Source: Lewinellaceae bacterium
Lineage (GTDB): Bacteria > Bacteroidota > Bacteroidia > Chitinophagales > Saprospiraceae
NCBI GenBank assembly: GCA_020636025.1
Contig: JACJYQ010000016.1
Span: 1-8,884, forward strand
DNA: 8,884 bases
Reading direction: 5' to 3'
In this document: in pieces, positions 1 through 6,859 of the stretch
How positions within the stretch are numbered: the first letter of the stretch is position 1
How the letters are laid out: each line of letters starts with the position of its first letter
Notes under the pieces: generated by a model
Database searches by the model: none
What the model saw: the letters and a program-made list of their open reading frames with translations, nothing else
What the model was told of the DNA's origin: nothing
Program-made: the position numbers and the translations under genes

Positions 1-713
1 ATATTGTAGTGATTTTTGATTCTGTTGAGATCAATTTTCTCCAGACTTTCTTCAGTCATGATCTCCCCGTATGGGTGGTCTTTGCCATAACGCAGTATGG
101 AGGAAACATTACCGGCAATGCTGTTTGCATCGTCTTTCTGGGAGGCCAGGTCGCTTTCTGCGCGCACTTTTGCCTTGTCGAGTTCTTCCTGTGGGAATGT
201 CGGATTCATCAGCACATCAGACATGATGGTCAGCAATTTGGGTGAGTACTTTTTCAGGCAGGAGCCGCTCACACCATGCGAACTAGAATTCAAACTTGCA
301 CCGATGAAATCGATTTCGGAATTGATCTGCGATTTTGTGCGAATTTTAGTTCCGGTACTCAATAACTCACCGAATAATTGAAGATATCCGGCTGCGTCTT
401 TCTCCAGAACCGGGTCGTAGTTTACAAATACGCGGTAGGAAACGATTGGGAGTTTGTGGTTTTCTACCAGGATCACTTTCAGGCCATTTTCAAGGCTAAA
501 AGTTTCAGCTTTTCCAATTTGAATTTTTGGCGCTTCCCCTGCTTCCGGAGCTTTTGCGCGGATGTTTTCACCACTTGGAATTGGGATCTTTGGTGCTGCA
601 CCTTCTGATTTCATGGGCTCAACCGTTGTAGCAACAGTTTTGCTTCCGGTTTTGGGTGTGCAGGCAAATGCAAGCATTAAGGATACAATGCTTAAGAAAA
701 GTATATTTTTCAT
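1..713 (-). CDS. M16-family peptidase-like lipoprotein, catalytically inactive subunit (3' end outside window)
   Basis: The first 237 codons are present and the reading frame is still open at the left edge. The N-terminus (MKNILFLSIVSLMLAFAC) is a lipoprotein signal peptide with the lipid-bearing cysteine at residue 18. A Pro/Ala/Lys-rich linker (about residues 20-68) leads into an M16 N-terminal fold from about residue 70 (TFSLENGLKVILVENHKLPI). Where active M16 enzymes have HxxEH, this protein has Q112, G115 and E116 (GYLQLFGELLS), so it should not bind zinc. The gene lies 53 bases after an M16 gene with an intact motif, the usual arrangement for two-subunit M16B proteases in which one partner only helps bind substrate. 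The start ATG directly precedes the signal peptide. Expected location: lipid-anchored, facing the periplasm or outer membrane. Substrate unknown. The M16 assignment is firm; heterodimer formation is inferred. Confidence 0.88.
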   Translation of the reverse strand, partial: MKNILFLSIVSLMLAFACTPKTGSKTVATTVEPMKSEGAAPKIPIPSGENIRAKAPEAGEAPKIQIGKAETFSLENGLKVILVENHKLPIVSYRVFVNYDPVLEKDAAGYLQLFGELLSTGTKIRTKSQINSEIDFIGASLNSSSHGVSGSCLKKYSPKLLTIMSDVLMNPTFPQEELDKAKVRAESDLASQKDDANSIAGNVSSILRYGKDHPYGEIMTEESLEKIDLNRIKNHYN

Positions 714-766
714 TAAAATCTTGATTTTCAATAGTTTGAAATATGAAACTCAGGTTTTGATATGGA

Positions 767-2086
767 TCAGGATTTTTTTGGTTGTGGCAACCAGTACAAC
801 ACGACCCGACTATTTTTATTGAAATATTTAATGGCAGCAGCCTTGATGTCCTCGCGGGTAACTTTCTGGTAACGTTGCAGTTCGGTGTTAATCAAACCGG
901 CATCTCCATAATACATTTCATAATTGGCCAGGCTTTCTGCAATGCCGGCTACCCGGTTGTTGGCAGAAATGAAATCATTTTCTACCTGATTCTGCAATTT
1001 CTGAAATTCCTCTGCGGAGATTAGATTCTGCTGGACATCGCTGATTACAGCATCCATCGACTTTTCGAGGTCTCCCAAATCAACCCCTAGGTTGGCAATT
1101 CCGAAACAAATATTAGCGCCTGGATCTTCGAGCTCCAGCGGGAAAGAACCGGCAAATGCGGCTTTCTGCTGCTCATCCACGATGATCTTTTGCATGCGGC
1201 TGCTTTCTCCCTGACTCAGGAGCATGCCCAACATTTTTACAGCATAAAAATCCTTCGTGCCTTGCGCCGGAATGTGGTAGGCGTAAATGAGCGCCGGCAG
1301 TTGTACGTTATCGTACACGGTATCCCTTACTTCATGGGTAATGGATGGCTCTTGTGGGAATTTGCGCTGAATGCTTCCTTTCCCTTTTGGAATGTCTTTG
1401 AAATATACGTCAATCAGTTCTTTGGTCTGCGCAATGTCAATATCCCCGGCGATGGAAAGAATGGCATTGTCGGGCCTGTAAAAGTCTTTGTAAAAACTTA
1501 CGTAATCCTCTTCCTGTGCAGCATCCAGGTCTTCCATGGAACCAATTACAGAGGATTTGTATGGGTGAACCTTATACAAACGTTTCAGGGTTTCTTCCAA
1601 TAGCTTGCCATAAGGCTGGTTATCAATTCGCTGGCGACGCTCCTCCTTTACTACTTGACGCTGGGTTTCAATACCAATTTCTTCCACTTTGGCGTGGAGC
1701 ATGCGCTCGCTTTCAAGCCAGAGTCCAAGTGCCAGCTGATTACTGGGCAATACCTCATAGTAGTAAGTACGATCGTACCAGGTGTTGGCATTGTTATACC
1801 CACCGGCATTATTGATGTAATCATCAAATTCGCCACGGGCGATGTTTTCTGAACCTTCAAATAACAAATGCTCAAAGAAGTGAGCAAAACCACTGCGTTT
1901 TGGCTTTTCATTTTTTGATCCCACATGGTACATCACAGACACAGCTACGATGGGTGTCGAGTGATCTTCGTGAAGCAAAACCTTTAAGCCATTATCCATC
2001 TTGTACTCTACAAACTGAATATTCTGGGCCAGAACCACAGAAGATAAAAGCAACATTGCCGTTGCCGATAGGAGTAATTTTTTCAT
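767..2086 (-). CDS. Secreted zinc protease of the M16 (pitrilysin/insulinase) family, active subunit
   Basis: This is a 439-residue M16B-type metallopeptidase. The signal peptide is MKKLLLSATAMLLLSSVVLA, with likely cleavage before Q21. The N-terminal half carries the inverted zinc motif H69-F-F-E72-H73 and the distal glutamate about 76 residues later (E149 in KEERR), so all zinc ligands and the catalytic glutamate are present. The C-terminal M16 half (about residues 200-430) includes the GESSRM segment near residue 293. Length fits the single-unit M16B class that works as a dimer. An in-frame ATG 16 codons upstream would bury the signal peptide behind extra residues, so the MKK start at 2086 was chosen. 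It is followed after 53 bases by a gene for an M16 protein lacking the zinc motif, probably its partner in one transcript. Likely role: periplasmic peptide or protein breakdown. The real substrate cannot be read from the sequence. Confidence 0.93.
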   Translation of the reverse strand: MKKLLLSATAMLLLSSVVLAQNIQFVEYKMDNGLKVLLHEDHSTPIVAVSVMYHVGSKNEKPKRSGFAHFFEHLLFEGSENIARGEFDDYINNAGGYNNANTWYDRTYYYEVLPSNQLALGLWLESERMLHAKVEEIGIETQRQVVKEERRQRIDNQPYGKLLEETLKRLYKVHPYKSSVIGSMEDLDAAQEEDYVSFYKDFYRPDNAILSIAGDIDIAQTKELIDVYFKDIPKGKGSIQRKFPQEPSITHEVRDTVYDNVQLPALIYAYHIPAQGTKDFYAVKMLGMLLSQGESSRMQKIIVDEQQKAAFAGSFPLELEDPGANICFGIANLGVDLGDLEKSMDAVISDVQQNLISAEEFQKLQNQVENDFISANNRVAGIAESLANYEMYYGDAGLINTELQRYQKVTREDIKAAAIKYFNKNSRVVLYWLPQPKKS

Positions 2087-2240
2087 AACTAGATTTTGAA
2101 TATTAAAAAGCGCCGCGAAATTGGCAAAAAGCATTGTGGGAACATGCAGTATTGCATAAAAGTTTTGTCATTTTCGGCTAAAATGAGGGAGATAAGCCTG
2201 AACCGCCACATAAATAGGAAATTTGCACCTGGTATTGATT

Positions 2241-2282
2241 GCAGAATGCAAAGTGCAAATGGCAGAATGCAGAGTGAATGGA
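2241..2282. repeat. Imperfect 21-base tandem duplication
   Basis: Two adjacent copies begin at 2241 and 2262. Both start with GCAGAATGCA and continue with a variant of AAGTGCAAATG or GAGTGAATGGA. The first ten bases are identical and the rest diverged. A related word occurs inverted at 2369-2382 (GCATTTGATTCTGC). The origin is unknown. It resembles the degenerate short-word spacer repeats also seen at 7299-7397, although the words differ. Confidence 0.6.
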
Positions 2283-2316
2283 ATATGGCAACTTTTGACT
2301 TCAGGCTGGTAAAATG

Positions 2317-2339
2317 GGTGGGAGGACCGTCCTACCTCC
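2317..2339 (-). terminator. Possible terminator hairpin downstream of the YkuK-family gene
   Basis: Read on the minus strand, GGAGGTAGGA and TCCTCCCACC can pair at 8 of 10 positions around a 3-base loop (CGG), followed by CCATTTTACC. It lies about 45 bases past the stop of the minus-strand gene ending at 2383. The T run is short, so termination is possible but not certain. The same near-palindrome could instead be part of a repeat. Confidence 0.35.
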
Positions 2340-2382
2340 AATCAGGCGATAGGCGACAGGCCGGTTTTGCATTTGATTCTGC

Positions 2383-2853
2383 TTAAATCACCTTATCGGC
2401 GCAGCAGGAGGCAGCCACCGCATCCGGTTTGGCCCGGAATACAAATCCCATGCTCAGGATGTACCCCATGGCTTCCTTTAGGGCGGTGTTGCTCTCAAAT
2501 GCGGGATCAGTATTGATGTCGGCGTGTACCTCCAGCGCAACATCGTACAAATCCAACAAGGTGCAAAGGCTGTAAGCCACTTCCACAGAACGACCAACTT
2601 CCAGGATCATGCGCTCGCGGAGCGACATCTCCCTTTTAGTCTTGTCGTTGGAAATGAACATAAAACCGCCGCGTTTTTCTCTTAGGAAGACAATAACAGT
2701 GGCAAAATGTACTTCATCCCCAACTACCTGGGAATCGGTGCCGATGCAGACTTTCAGCTTGTAGCCTTCAGCAATTTCACGGGCAATGGTTTCTTCCACT
2801 GCTTCGAGCAGCGGGGCTTCAATTTTCTGGCCGTTTAGCCTTCTCCAATTCAT
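2383..2853 (-). CDS. YkuK-family RNase H-like protein (DUF458)
   Basis: This 156-residue protein matches the DUF458/YkuK RNase H-like family from memory of its motifs: an early CIGTDSQ strand (D40), a middle helix with E85 in ILEVGRSVE, the strand VHADIN (D112), and a C-terminal segment KPDAVAASCCADK (D144, D153). The spacing of D40, E85, D112 and D153 fits an RNase H-like acidic metal site, which suggests nuclease activity. The family is poorly characterised and no substrate is established to my knowledge. No signal peptide is seen, so it is cytoplasmic. The start ATG at 2853 is in phase with the conserved body and gives the family's usual size. It stands alone, divergent from the DUF4442 gene and separated from the M16 pair by a repeat-bearing spacer. 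Family assignment is confident, activity is inferred. Confidence 0.82.
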   Translation of the reverse strand: MNWRRLNGQKIEAPLLEAVEETIAREIAEGYKLKVCIGTDSQVVGDEVHFATVIVFLREKRGGFMFISNDKTKREMSLRERMILEVGRSVEVAYSLCTLLDLYDVALEVHADINTDPAFESNTALKEAMGYILSMGFVFRAKPDAVAASCCADKVI

Positions 2854-3134
2854 GAGCGTTGTTTGAGTTATATTCTATGACAGAGAAATTAGCGTCTACT
2901 AAACGTTGCCAAAATTGCCATAAATCCTTCAGACTACCAACTTCGGTTTTTTGTTTTACGACTCACCAACAATATGTTGACAAGCATAAACCTTTGATAA
3001 TCAATCACATTTATCTGTTTAATCTGGCAATCAAATAAAATCTGTGGTCAAAAAAGTAACGATTTGGTAAACCTTAATTAATGGCATACAGTTCCCTGTT
3101 CCTAAATTGCCGGAGAATTACCGACATTTGATTC
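2854..3134. other. Divergent intergenic region
   Basis: This AT-rich spacer of 281 bases lies between two genes that point away from each other, so it should carry promoters for both. No full TAnnTTTG match was found in either direction. On the minus strand, TTTG followed 18 bases later by TAATTTCT (around 2895-2925) is a weak candidate for the YkuK-family gene. A small inverted repeat, CAACA-ATA-TGTTG, lies at 2967-2979 and could be an operator, but this is unproven. No RNA gene or open frame was supported. Confidence 0.5.
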
Positions 3135-3608
3135 ATGACCAAAGAAAAATTTTTACGCTGGGTAAACAGTCCGCTGAAAATGCGTTTTTACCTCTTTTGG
3201 AAGCTCCCCATGGCCTGGTTTGCCGGCATTAGCGTAAAGCATTGCAATACCGAAAAAGCCGTTGTAAGCCTGCCTTATGGCTGGCGATCTCAAAATCCTT
3301 TCCGCTCTACTTATTTCGCTGCACAATGCGCCGCCGCTGAACTTTCTACTGGTTTGTTGGCACTGGCTCATTTACAGGACTTACCTCCGGTTTCCATGCT
3401 GGTAGTAAAGATCGAAGCAGCCTATTTTAAAAAAGCAGCCGGGACCTTGCTTTTTACCTGTGAGGATGGCACAGCCATGGCTGAAAGAATACAGTTAGCC
3501 CTTGATTCGGGCCAACCTCAAACGTTCGAAGCTACCTCAAACGGCAGGCTGGCAGATGGGGCCCTGGCGGCAACCGTCAAAATCACCTGGTCATTCAAGG
3601 CCAAATAA
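3135..3608 (+). CDS. DUF4442 hotdog-fold protein (thioesterase-like)
   Basis: This 157-residue cytoplasmic protein is recognisable as the DUF4442 family, placed in the hotdog-fold (acyl-CoA thioesterase-like) superfamily. Features seen: an N-terminal helical segment with LKMRFYLFWKLPMAWFAGI (residues 14-32), the strand KAVVSLPY followed by NPFRSTYFAAQCAAAELSTG (54-73), which should be the central hotdog helix, and later strands MLVVKIEAAYFKKAAGTLLF and VKITWSFKAK. Length is normal for the family. The hydrophobic stretch at 19-32 is part of the family's conserved N-terminal region and not a clear membrane anchor. By fold it may hydrolyse or bind acyl thioesters, but no substrate is established from sequence. 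It ends 75 bases before the phosphohexomutase gene, which has its own promoter motif in the gap, so the two are probably separate transcripts at least in part. Confidence 0.82.
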   Translation: MTKEKFLRWVNSPLKMRFYLFWKLPMAWFAGISVKHCNTEKAVVSLPYGWRSQNPFRSTYFAAQCAAAELSTGLLALAHLQDLPPVSMLVVKIEAAYFKKAAGTLLFTCEDGTAMAERIQLALDSGQPQTFEATSNGRLADGALAATVKITWSFKAK

Positions 3609-3630
3609 ACCAAGGGTGCTTTTTTCTGGT

Positions 3631-3638
3631 TACTTTTG
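3631..3638 (+). promoter_or_regulatory. Bacteroidota-type -7 promoter element
   Basis: TACTTTTG followed by CGACC is an exact match to the Bacteroidota -7 consensus TAnnTTTG. Transcription would start around 3645, giving a leader of about 40 bases before the TTG start codon at 3684. A clear -33 TTTG was not found at the expected distance upstream, so the call rests on the -7 element and its position between two same-strand genes. Confidence 0.55.
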
Positions 3639-3683
3639 CGACCTTCGGGTTGATTAAGCTCTTAACCATTTAAAATTTCCGTT

Positions 3684-5060
3684 TTGCCTCTTATTAAATC
3701 AATTTCAGGTTTTCGCGGAACCATTGGCGGTCAGGCAGGTGAAAACCTCACACCGCAGGATATAGTTGAATGTACCGCTGCATTTGGTCAGTGGATGCTG
3801 AATTCGAGTGACAAGAAGAAAATTGTCGTTGGTCGCGATGGACGCATTTCTGGCGAGATTGTATCTGCACTGGTGATCAATACACTTCGCAGCATGGGTA
3901 TTTCTGTTATAGACCTCGGTCTCAGCACAACGCCAACCGTTGAAATCGCGGTTCCTCTCGAAGAAGCCGGGGGGGGAATCATCATTACGGCAAGCCATAA
4001 CCCCAAAGAGTGGAACGCCTTAAAGCTGCTCAATGACAAGGGTGAATTCATCAGTGGCCAGGATGGAGCAGATGTGTTGGCGCTAATTGAAGAGCGAAAC
4101 ATTGTGTATGCCAAAGTAGACAAACTGGGATATTACAGAAGAGATGACTCCTACATTGGCAAACACATTCAGATGATTCTTGAGCATCCTCTGGTGGATG
4201 TAGATGCTGTTCGGGCCAAAGGTTTTAAAATTGTGGTGGATGCGATCAACTCTACGGGAGCTATTTCAGTACCGCCGCTCCTCAAAGCGCTTGGATGCCA
4301 ATGCGTATTGCTCAATGAAGAAATTAACGGCCAGTTTAATCACAACCCGGAACCCCTGAAAGAAAATCTCGGGCAACTGGCTATGGAAGTGCGGCTTCAA
4401 AAGGCAAAACTTGGCATCGCCGTCGACCCTGATGTAGACAGACTTGTATTTATGTGTGAGGACGGAGAACCCTTTGGGGAAGAATACACGCTGGTTGCTG
4501 TAGCCGATTACGTACTGTCCAAAAAACCAGGAAGTACTGTTTCCAACCTGAGCAGCACGAAAGCCTTGCAGGATGTTACTGAAAAACATGGCTGCTCTTA
4601 TTACGCCTCGGCGGTTGGGGAAGTCAATGTGGTGGCCAAAATGAAGGAGGTCAACGCGGTTATTGGGGGCGAAGGAAATGGTGGCATCATTGTGCCCGAT
4701 CTTCATTACGGACGGGATGCCCTCGCCGGCATAGCGTTGTTTTTAACCCATCTGGCTCATTCGGGCAGACAAATTTCCACGCTTAGAAAAACCTATCCTG
4801 ATTATGCCATGGCCAAAACAAAGCTGGAATATTCTGCCGACATAGAATTGGAAAAGGTATTTACGATGTTGAAGGATAAATACCACAGAGAAGAAATTAA
4901 TACAGAAGACGGCCTGAAAATTAATTTTGAAGACGGGTGGGTACACCTCCGGCCATCTAATACGGAGCCAATCATCAGGGTATACGCCGAAAGCCATTCA
5001 GACGTAATTGCCTTTAATTTGGCCAAAAAAATCGTTTCTGATATTGGACATTTTGTATAA
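3684..5060 (+). CDS. glmM: Phosphoglucosamine mutase / phosphohexomutase
   Basis: This 458-residue enzyme of the alpha-D-phosphohexomutase superfamily most likely converts glucosamine-6-phosphate to glucosamine-1-phosphate for UDP-GlcNAc and cell-wall synthesis. All four signature sites are present: the phosphoserine loop TASHNP with S104, the magnesium loop DPDVDR (D248, D250, D252), the sugar-specificity loop GGEGNGG (328-334) and the phosphate-binding loop RPSNTEP (423-429). The sugar loop resembles that of archaeal-type enzymes and not the GGEQSG of E. coli GlmM, so phosphomannomutase or phosphoglucomutase activity cannot be excluded. The start codon is TTG: the family N-terminus (PLIKSISGFRGTIGG) begins right there, the next internal ATG is at codon 38, and a TAA lies in frame at 3663. 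A run of eight G (3969-3976) sits within the codons just before the catalytic loop. It probably shares a transcript with the DinB gene 21 bases downstream. Confidence 0.9.
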   Translation: MPLIKSISGFRGTIGGQAGENLTPQDIVECTAAFGQWMLNSSDKKKIVVGRDGRISGEIVSALVINTLRSMGISVIDLGLSTTPTVEIAVPLEEAGGGIIITASHNPKEWNALKLLNDKGEFISGQDGADVLALIEERNIVYAKVDKLGYYRRDDSYIGKHIQMILEHPLVDVDAVRAKGFKIVVDAINSTGAISVPPLLKALGCQCVLLNEEINGQFNHNPEPLKENLGQLAMEVRLQKAKLGIAVDPDVDRLVFMCEDGEPFGEEYTLVAVADYVLSKKPGSTVSNLSSTKALQDVTEKHGCSYYASAVGEVNVVAKMKEVNAVIGGEGNGGIIVPDLHYGRDALAGIALFLTHLAHSGRQISTLRKTYPDYAMAKTKLEYSADIELEKVFTMLKDKYHREEINTEDGLKINFEDGWVHLRPSNTEPIIRVYAESHSDVIAFNLAKKIVSDIGHFV

Positions 5061-5081
5061 ACCTGTAGCAACTGAAACCTT

Positions 5082-5522
5082 ATGTTTTTAAAGACATTAA
5101 TTGAATTTTTCGAACGCGACCTCCTCAAAGTGAAGGAAGAACTTGGGATGTACAAACAGGAAAGCGACATTTGGCTGATCCCTACAGGTATCAATAATTC
5201 AGGCGGCAATTTGGTTTTACACCTTGTTGGGAATCTCAAGCACTTTATTGGTGCAACGCTTGGCAGTTCAGGATACGAGAGACAACGCGATCTGGAATTC
5301 AGCTCAAAGGATGTACCTCGTCAACAAATGCTGGAAATGCTGGATGAGACCATTTCTGTAGTCACGACAAGTCTTGAGCGCTTATCGAATGCAGATATGG
5401 AAAAGAATTTCCCGCTTGAAAAACATGGCTCTACAGTGAGCAACACACACATGCTTTTGCATTTGTTAACCCATTTGAACTATCATCTGGGACAGTTGAA
5501 TTACCACCGCCGATTGGTGTAG
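5082..5522 (+). CDS. DinB-superfamily protein (DUF1572-like)
   Basis: This 146-residue helical protein is of the DinB/YfiT-like four-helix-bundle superfamily. The family's metal site is usually three histidines. Here the candidates are H47 in helix two (GGNLVLHLVGNLKHF, with H54 nearby) and the pair H131 and H135 in the last helix (LLTHLNYHLGQLNYH). The segment WLIPTGINNSGGNLVLHLVGN is typical of the DUF1572 subgroup. Members include thiol-transferase-related enzymes and many proteins of unknown role, often linked to stress or detoxification; the name DinB here is structural and does not mean DNA polymerase IV. No signal peptide, so cytoplasmic. It starts 21 bases after the mutase stop, suggesting co-transcription, although no functional link is obvious. 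The stop codon TAG is part of a possible terminator stem. Confidence 0.85.
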   Translation: MFLKTLIEFFERDLLKVKEELGMYKQESDIWLIPTGINNSGGNLVLHLVGNLKHFIGATLGSSGYERQRDLEFSSKDVPRQQMLEMLDETISVVTTSLERLSNADMEKNFPLEKHGSTVSNTHMLLHLLTHLNYHLGQLNYHRRLV

Positions 5523-5550
5523 GCTACTACATTGAAAAGCCTATTATTTT
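5520..5550 (+). terminator. Weak intrinsic terminator overlapping the DinB-family stop codon
   Basis: TAGGCT (5520-5525) and AGCCTA (5538-5543) form a perfect 6-base stem around a 12-base loop, followed by TTATTTT. The stem includes the TAG stop codon. The stem is short and the loop large, so efficiency may be low, but it is placed where the mutase-DinB transcript would be expected to end. Confidence 0.4.
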
Positions 5551-5642
5551 ATAACAAACACATAATTAACCAATAAAACTGATGAAAACCATTGACAAGA
5601 ATCAAATTTGAGAAATTATCTTAATAAAGAGATAGATAGAAT

Positions 5643-6794
5643 ATGCAAAGAGTCTATTTTGATAACGCAGCCACAACCCCAATCTCAAAAAGAGTTATTG
5701 ATGCCATGGTACCGGTCATGAGAGAGGCGTATGGAAACCCTTCCAGCATTCATGCTGAGGGTCGCATGGTCAGGGCAGCTTTGGAAGAGGCCAGAAAAAC
5801 AGTAGCGCAATGCATTAGCGCGGGTACCGGAGAGGTATTTTTTACATCTGGAGGTACTGAGAGCAACAATATGGCCATCAAATGCTCGGTCAGGGACCTG
5901 GGTGTTGAGCGTATTATCAGTAGTCCGACAGAACATCATTGTGGACTGCACACCATTGAAACTGTCCAAAGGATGCATGGAATAGAGGTGGTTTGGCTAC
6001 CGGTGAACGAACTTGGGAGAATCAATTACGGCGATCTGGAGAACGCACTCAGTTCCAGCGACAAAAAAACGCTGGTGTCTTTGATGCACGCCAACAATGA
6101 AATAGGTACGATGATCGACCTTGGAAAGGTGTCGGAATTATGCCAAAAACATCAGGCTCTCCTGCATACGGATACCGTACAAACAATTGGGCATTTTCCG
6201 ATGAATGTACAGGAAACACCCGTTCACTTTCTGTCAGGTGCTGCACACAAATTCCACGGACCAAAAGGCGTTGGCTTCCTGTACATAAACCCTGACTCAA
6301 TGATCAAACCTTACATTGATGGGGGATCCCAGGAGCGAAACATGCGTGGTGGAACGGAAAATGTATATGGTATCGTAGGCCTCGCAAAAGCCCTCGAACT
6401 GGCCGTTGCTGAAATGGAAGAACGCATTGTCAGAATCTCCGAAACAAGACAATACCTGAAATCTCAGTTGCTGGAGCACTTTGACGATATCCGTTTCAAT
6501 GGCGACCACGAAGGACAAAGCCTATACACAGTGTTAAATGTTTCTTTTCCGCCAAATCCTAAAAATGAACTTTTATTACTTAGCCTGGATATCGCAGGAG
6601 TCAGTTGTTCGGGTGGCAGCGCCTGTAGCAGCGGTTCGGAAAAAGGCAGCCACGTACTCGATGCCATAGGCATGTCACCAGACAGAAAAAGTATCCGGTT
6701 TTCATTTTCCCATTACAATACAAGGGAAGAAGTTGATTTTGTCATTCAAAAGCTAAAGACCATCTTGCCAGTTCGTGAAATGGTTCCCCTATAA
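5643..6794 (+). CDS. Cysteine desulfurase, group I (IscS/NifS type)
   Basis: This 383-residue pyridoxal-phosphate enzyme (aminotransferase class V) takes sulfur from cysteine, giving alanine and an enzyme persulfide for iron-sulfur clusters or thiolated RNA. Seen in the sequence: the N-terminal YFDNAATTP, the cofactor-phosphate region TSGGTESNN (68-76), H98 in TEHH, D177 and Q180 in HTDTVQ, the Schiff-base lysine K203 in SGAAHKFHGPKG, RGGTEN (235-240), and the catalytic cysteine C328 in GGSACSSGSEKGSHVL. The flexible GSACSSG loop marks group I and not the SufS group. No iscU, iscR or suf gene is nearby, so the sulfur acceptor is unknown and the symbol is left blank. The 120-base upstream gap, with a possible terminator, suggests its own promoter. 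The ATG at 5643 begins directly at the conserved N-terminus. Confidence 0.93.
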   Translation: MQRVYFDNAATTPISKRVIDAMVPVMREAYGNPSSIHAEGRMVRAALEEARKTVAQCISAGTGEVFFTSGGTESNNMAIKCSVRDLGVERIISSPTEHHCGLHTIETVQRMHGIEVVWLPVNELGRINYGDLENALSSSDKKTLVSLMHANNEIGTMIDLGKVSELCQKHQALLHTDTVQTIGHFPMNVQETPVHFLSGAAHKFHGPKGVGFLYINPDSMIKPYIDGGSQERNMRGGTENVYGIVGLAKALELAVAEMEERIVRISETRQYLKSQLLEHFDDIRFNGDHEGQSLYTVLNVSFPPNPKNELLLLSLDIAGVSCSGGSACSSGSEKGSHVLDAIGMSPDRKSIRFSFSHYNTREEVDFVIQKLKTILPVREMVPL

Positions 6795-6859
6795 ATTTCA
6801 GCTCAATTCAATTTTATTGCCGATACATTAACTACTAATTATCAGCCCACACAAAGAAA

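Larger units (their letters stand above)
2087..2382. other. Intergenic spacer with short repeats
   Basis: This 296-base spacer lies between the M16 gene start and the YkuK-family gene stop. It must hold the promoter of the M16 pair, but I could not find a TAnnTTTG match pointing leftwards. Its right half is rich in short degenerate repeats: a 21-base imperfect pair at 2241-2282, an inverted relative of the same word at 2369-2382, the heptamers AGGCGAT/AGGCGAC at 2344-2357, and a GC-rich hairpin at 2317-2339. An open frame on the plus strand crosses it, but its predicted product is low-complexity with no recognisable domain, so I treat the spacer as non-coding. Confidence 0.6.

Noticed and set aside
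1190..1603. Plus-strand open frame of about 137 codons inside the M16 gene
   Set aside because: Antisense to well-supported M16 coding sequence, with no recognisable product.
2096..2386. Plus-strand open frame of about 96 codons in the spacer before the YkuK-family gene
   Set aside because: It runs through the short-repeat tract, the product has no recognisable domain or signal, and it overlaps the end of the YkuK-family gene. Better explained as chance open frame.
2967..2979. Inverted repeat CAACA-ATA-TGTTG as an operator
   Set aside because: Five-base arms are too short to support a specific regulator without other copies. Mentioned only in the spacer description.
4802..5239. Long minus-strand open frame opposite the mutase and DinB genes
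   Set aside because: It lies antisense to two genes with clear family motifs, and its product shows no domain.
5592..5622. Sigma-70-like promoter TTGACA with TATCTT before the cysteine desulfurase, containing palindrome TCAAATTTGA
   Set aside because: The spacer is 19 bases, the -10 match is poor, and the likely host group uses a different consensus. The AT-rich 10-base palindrome is easily expected by chance.
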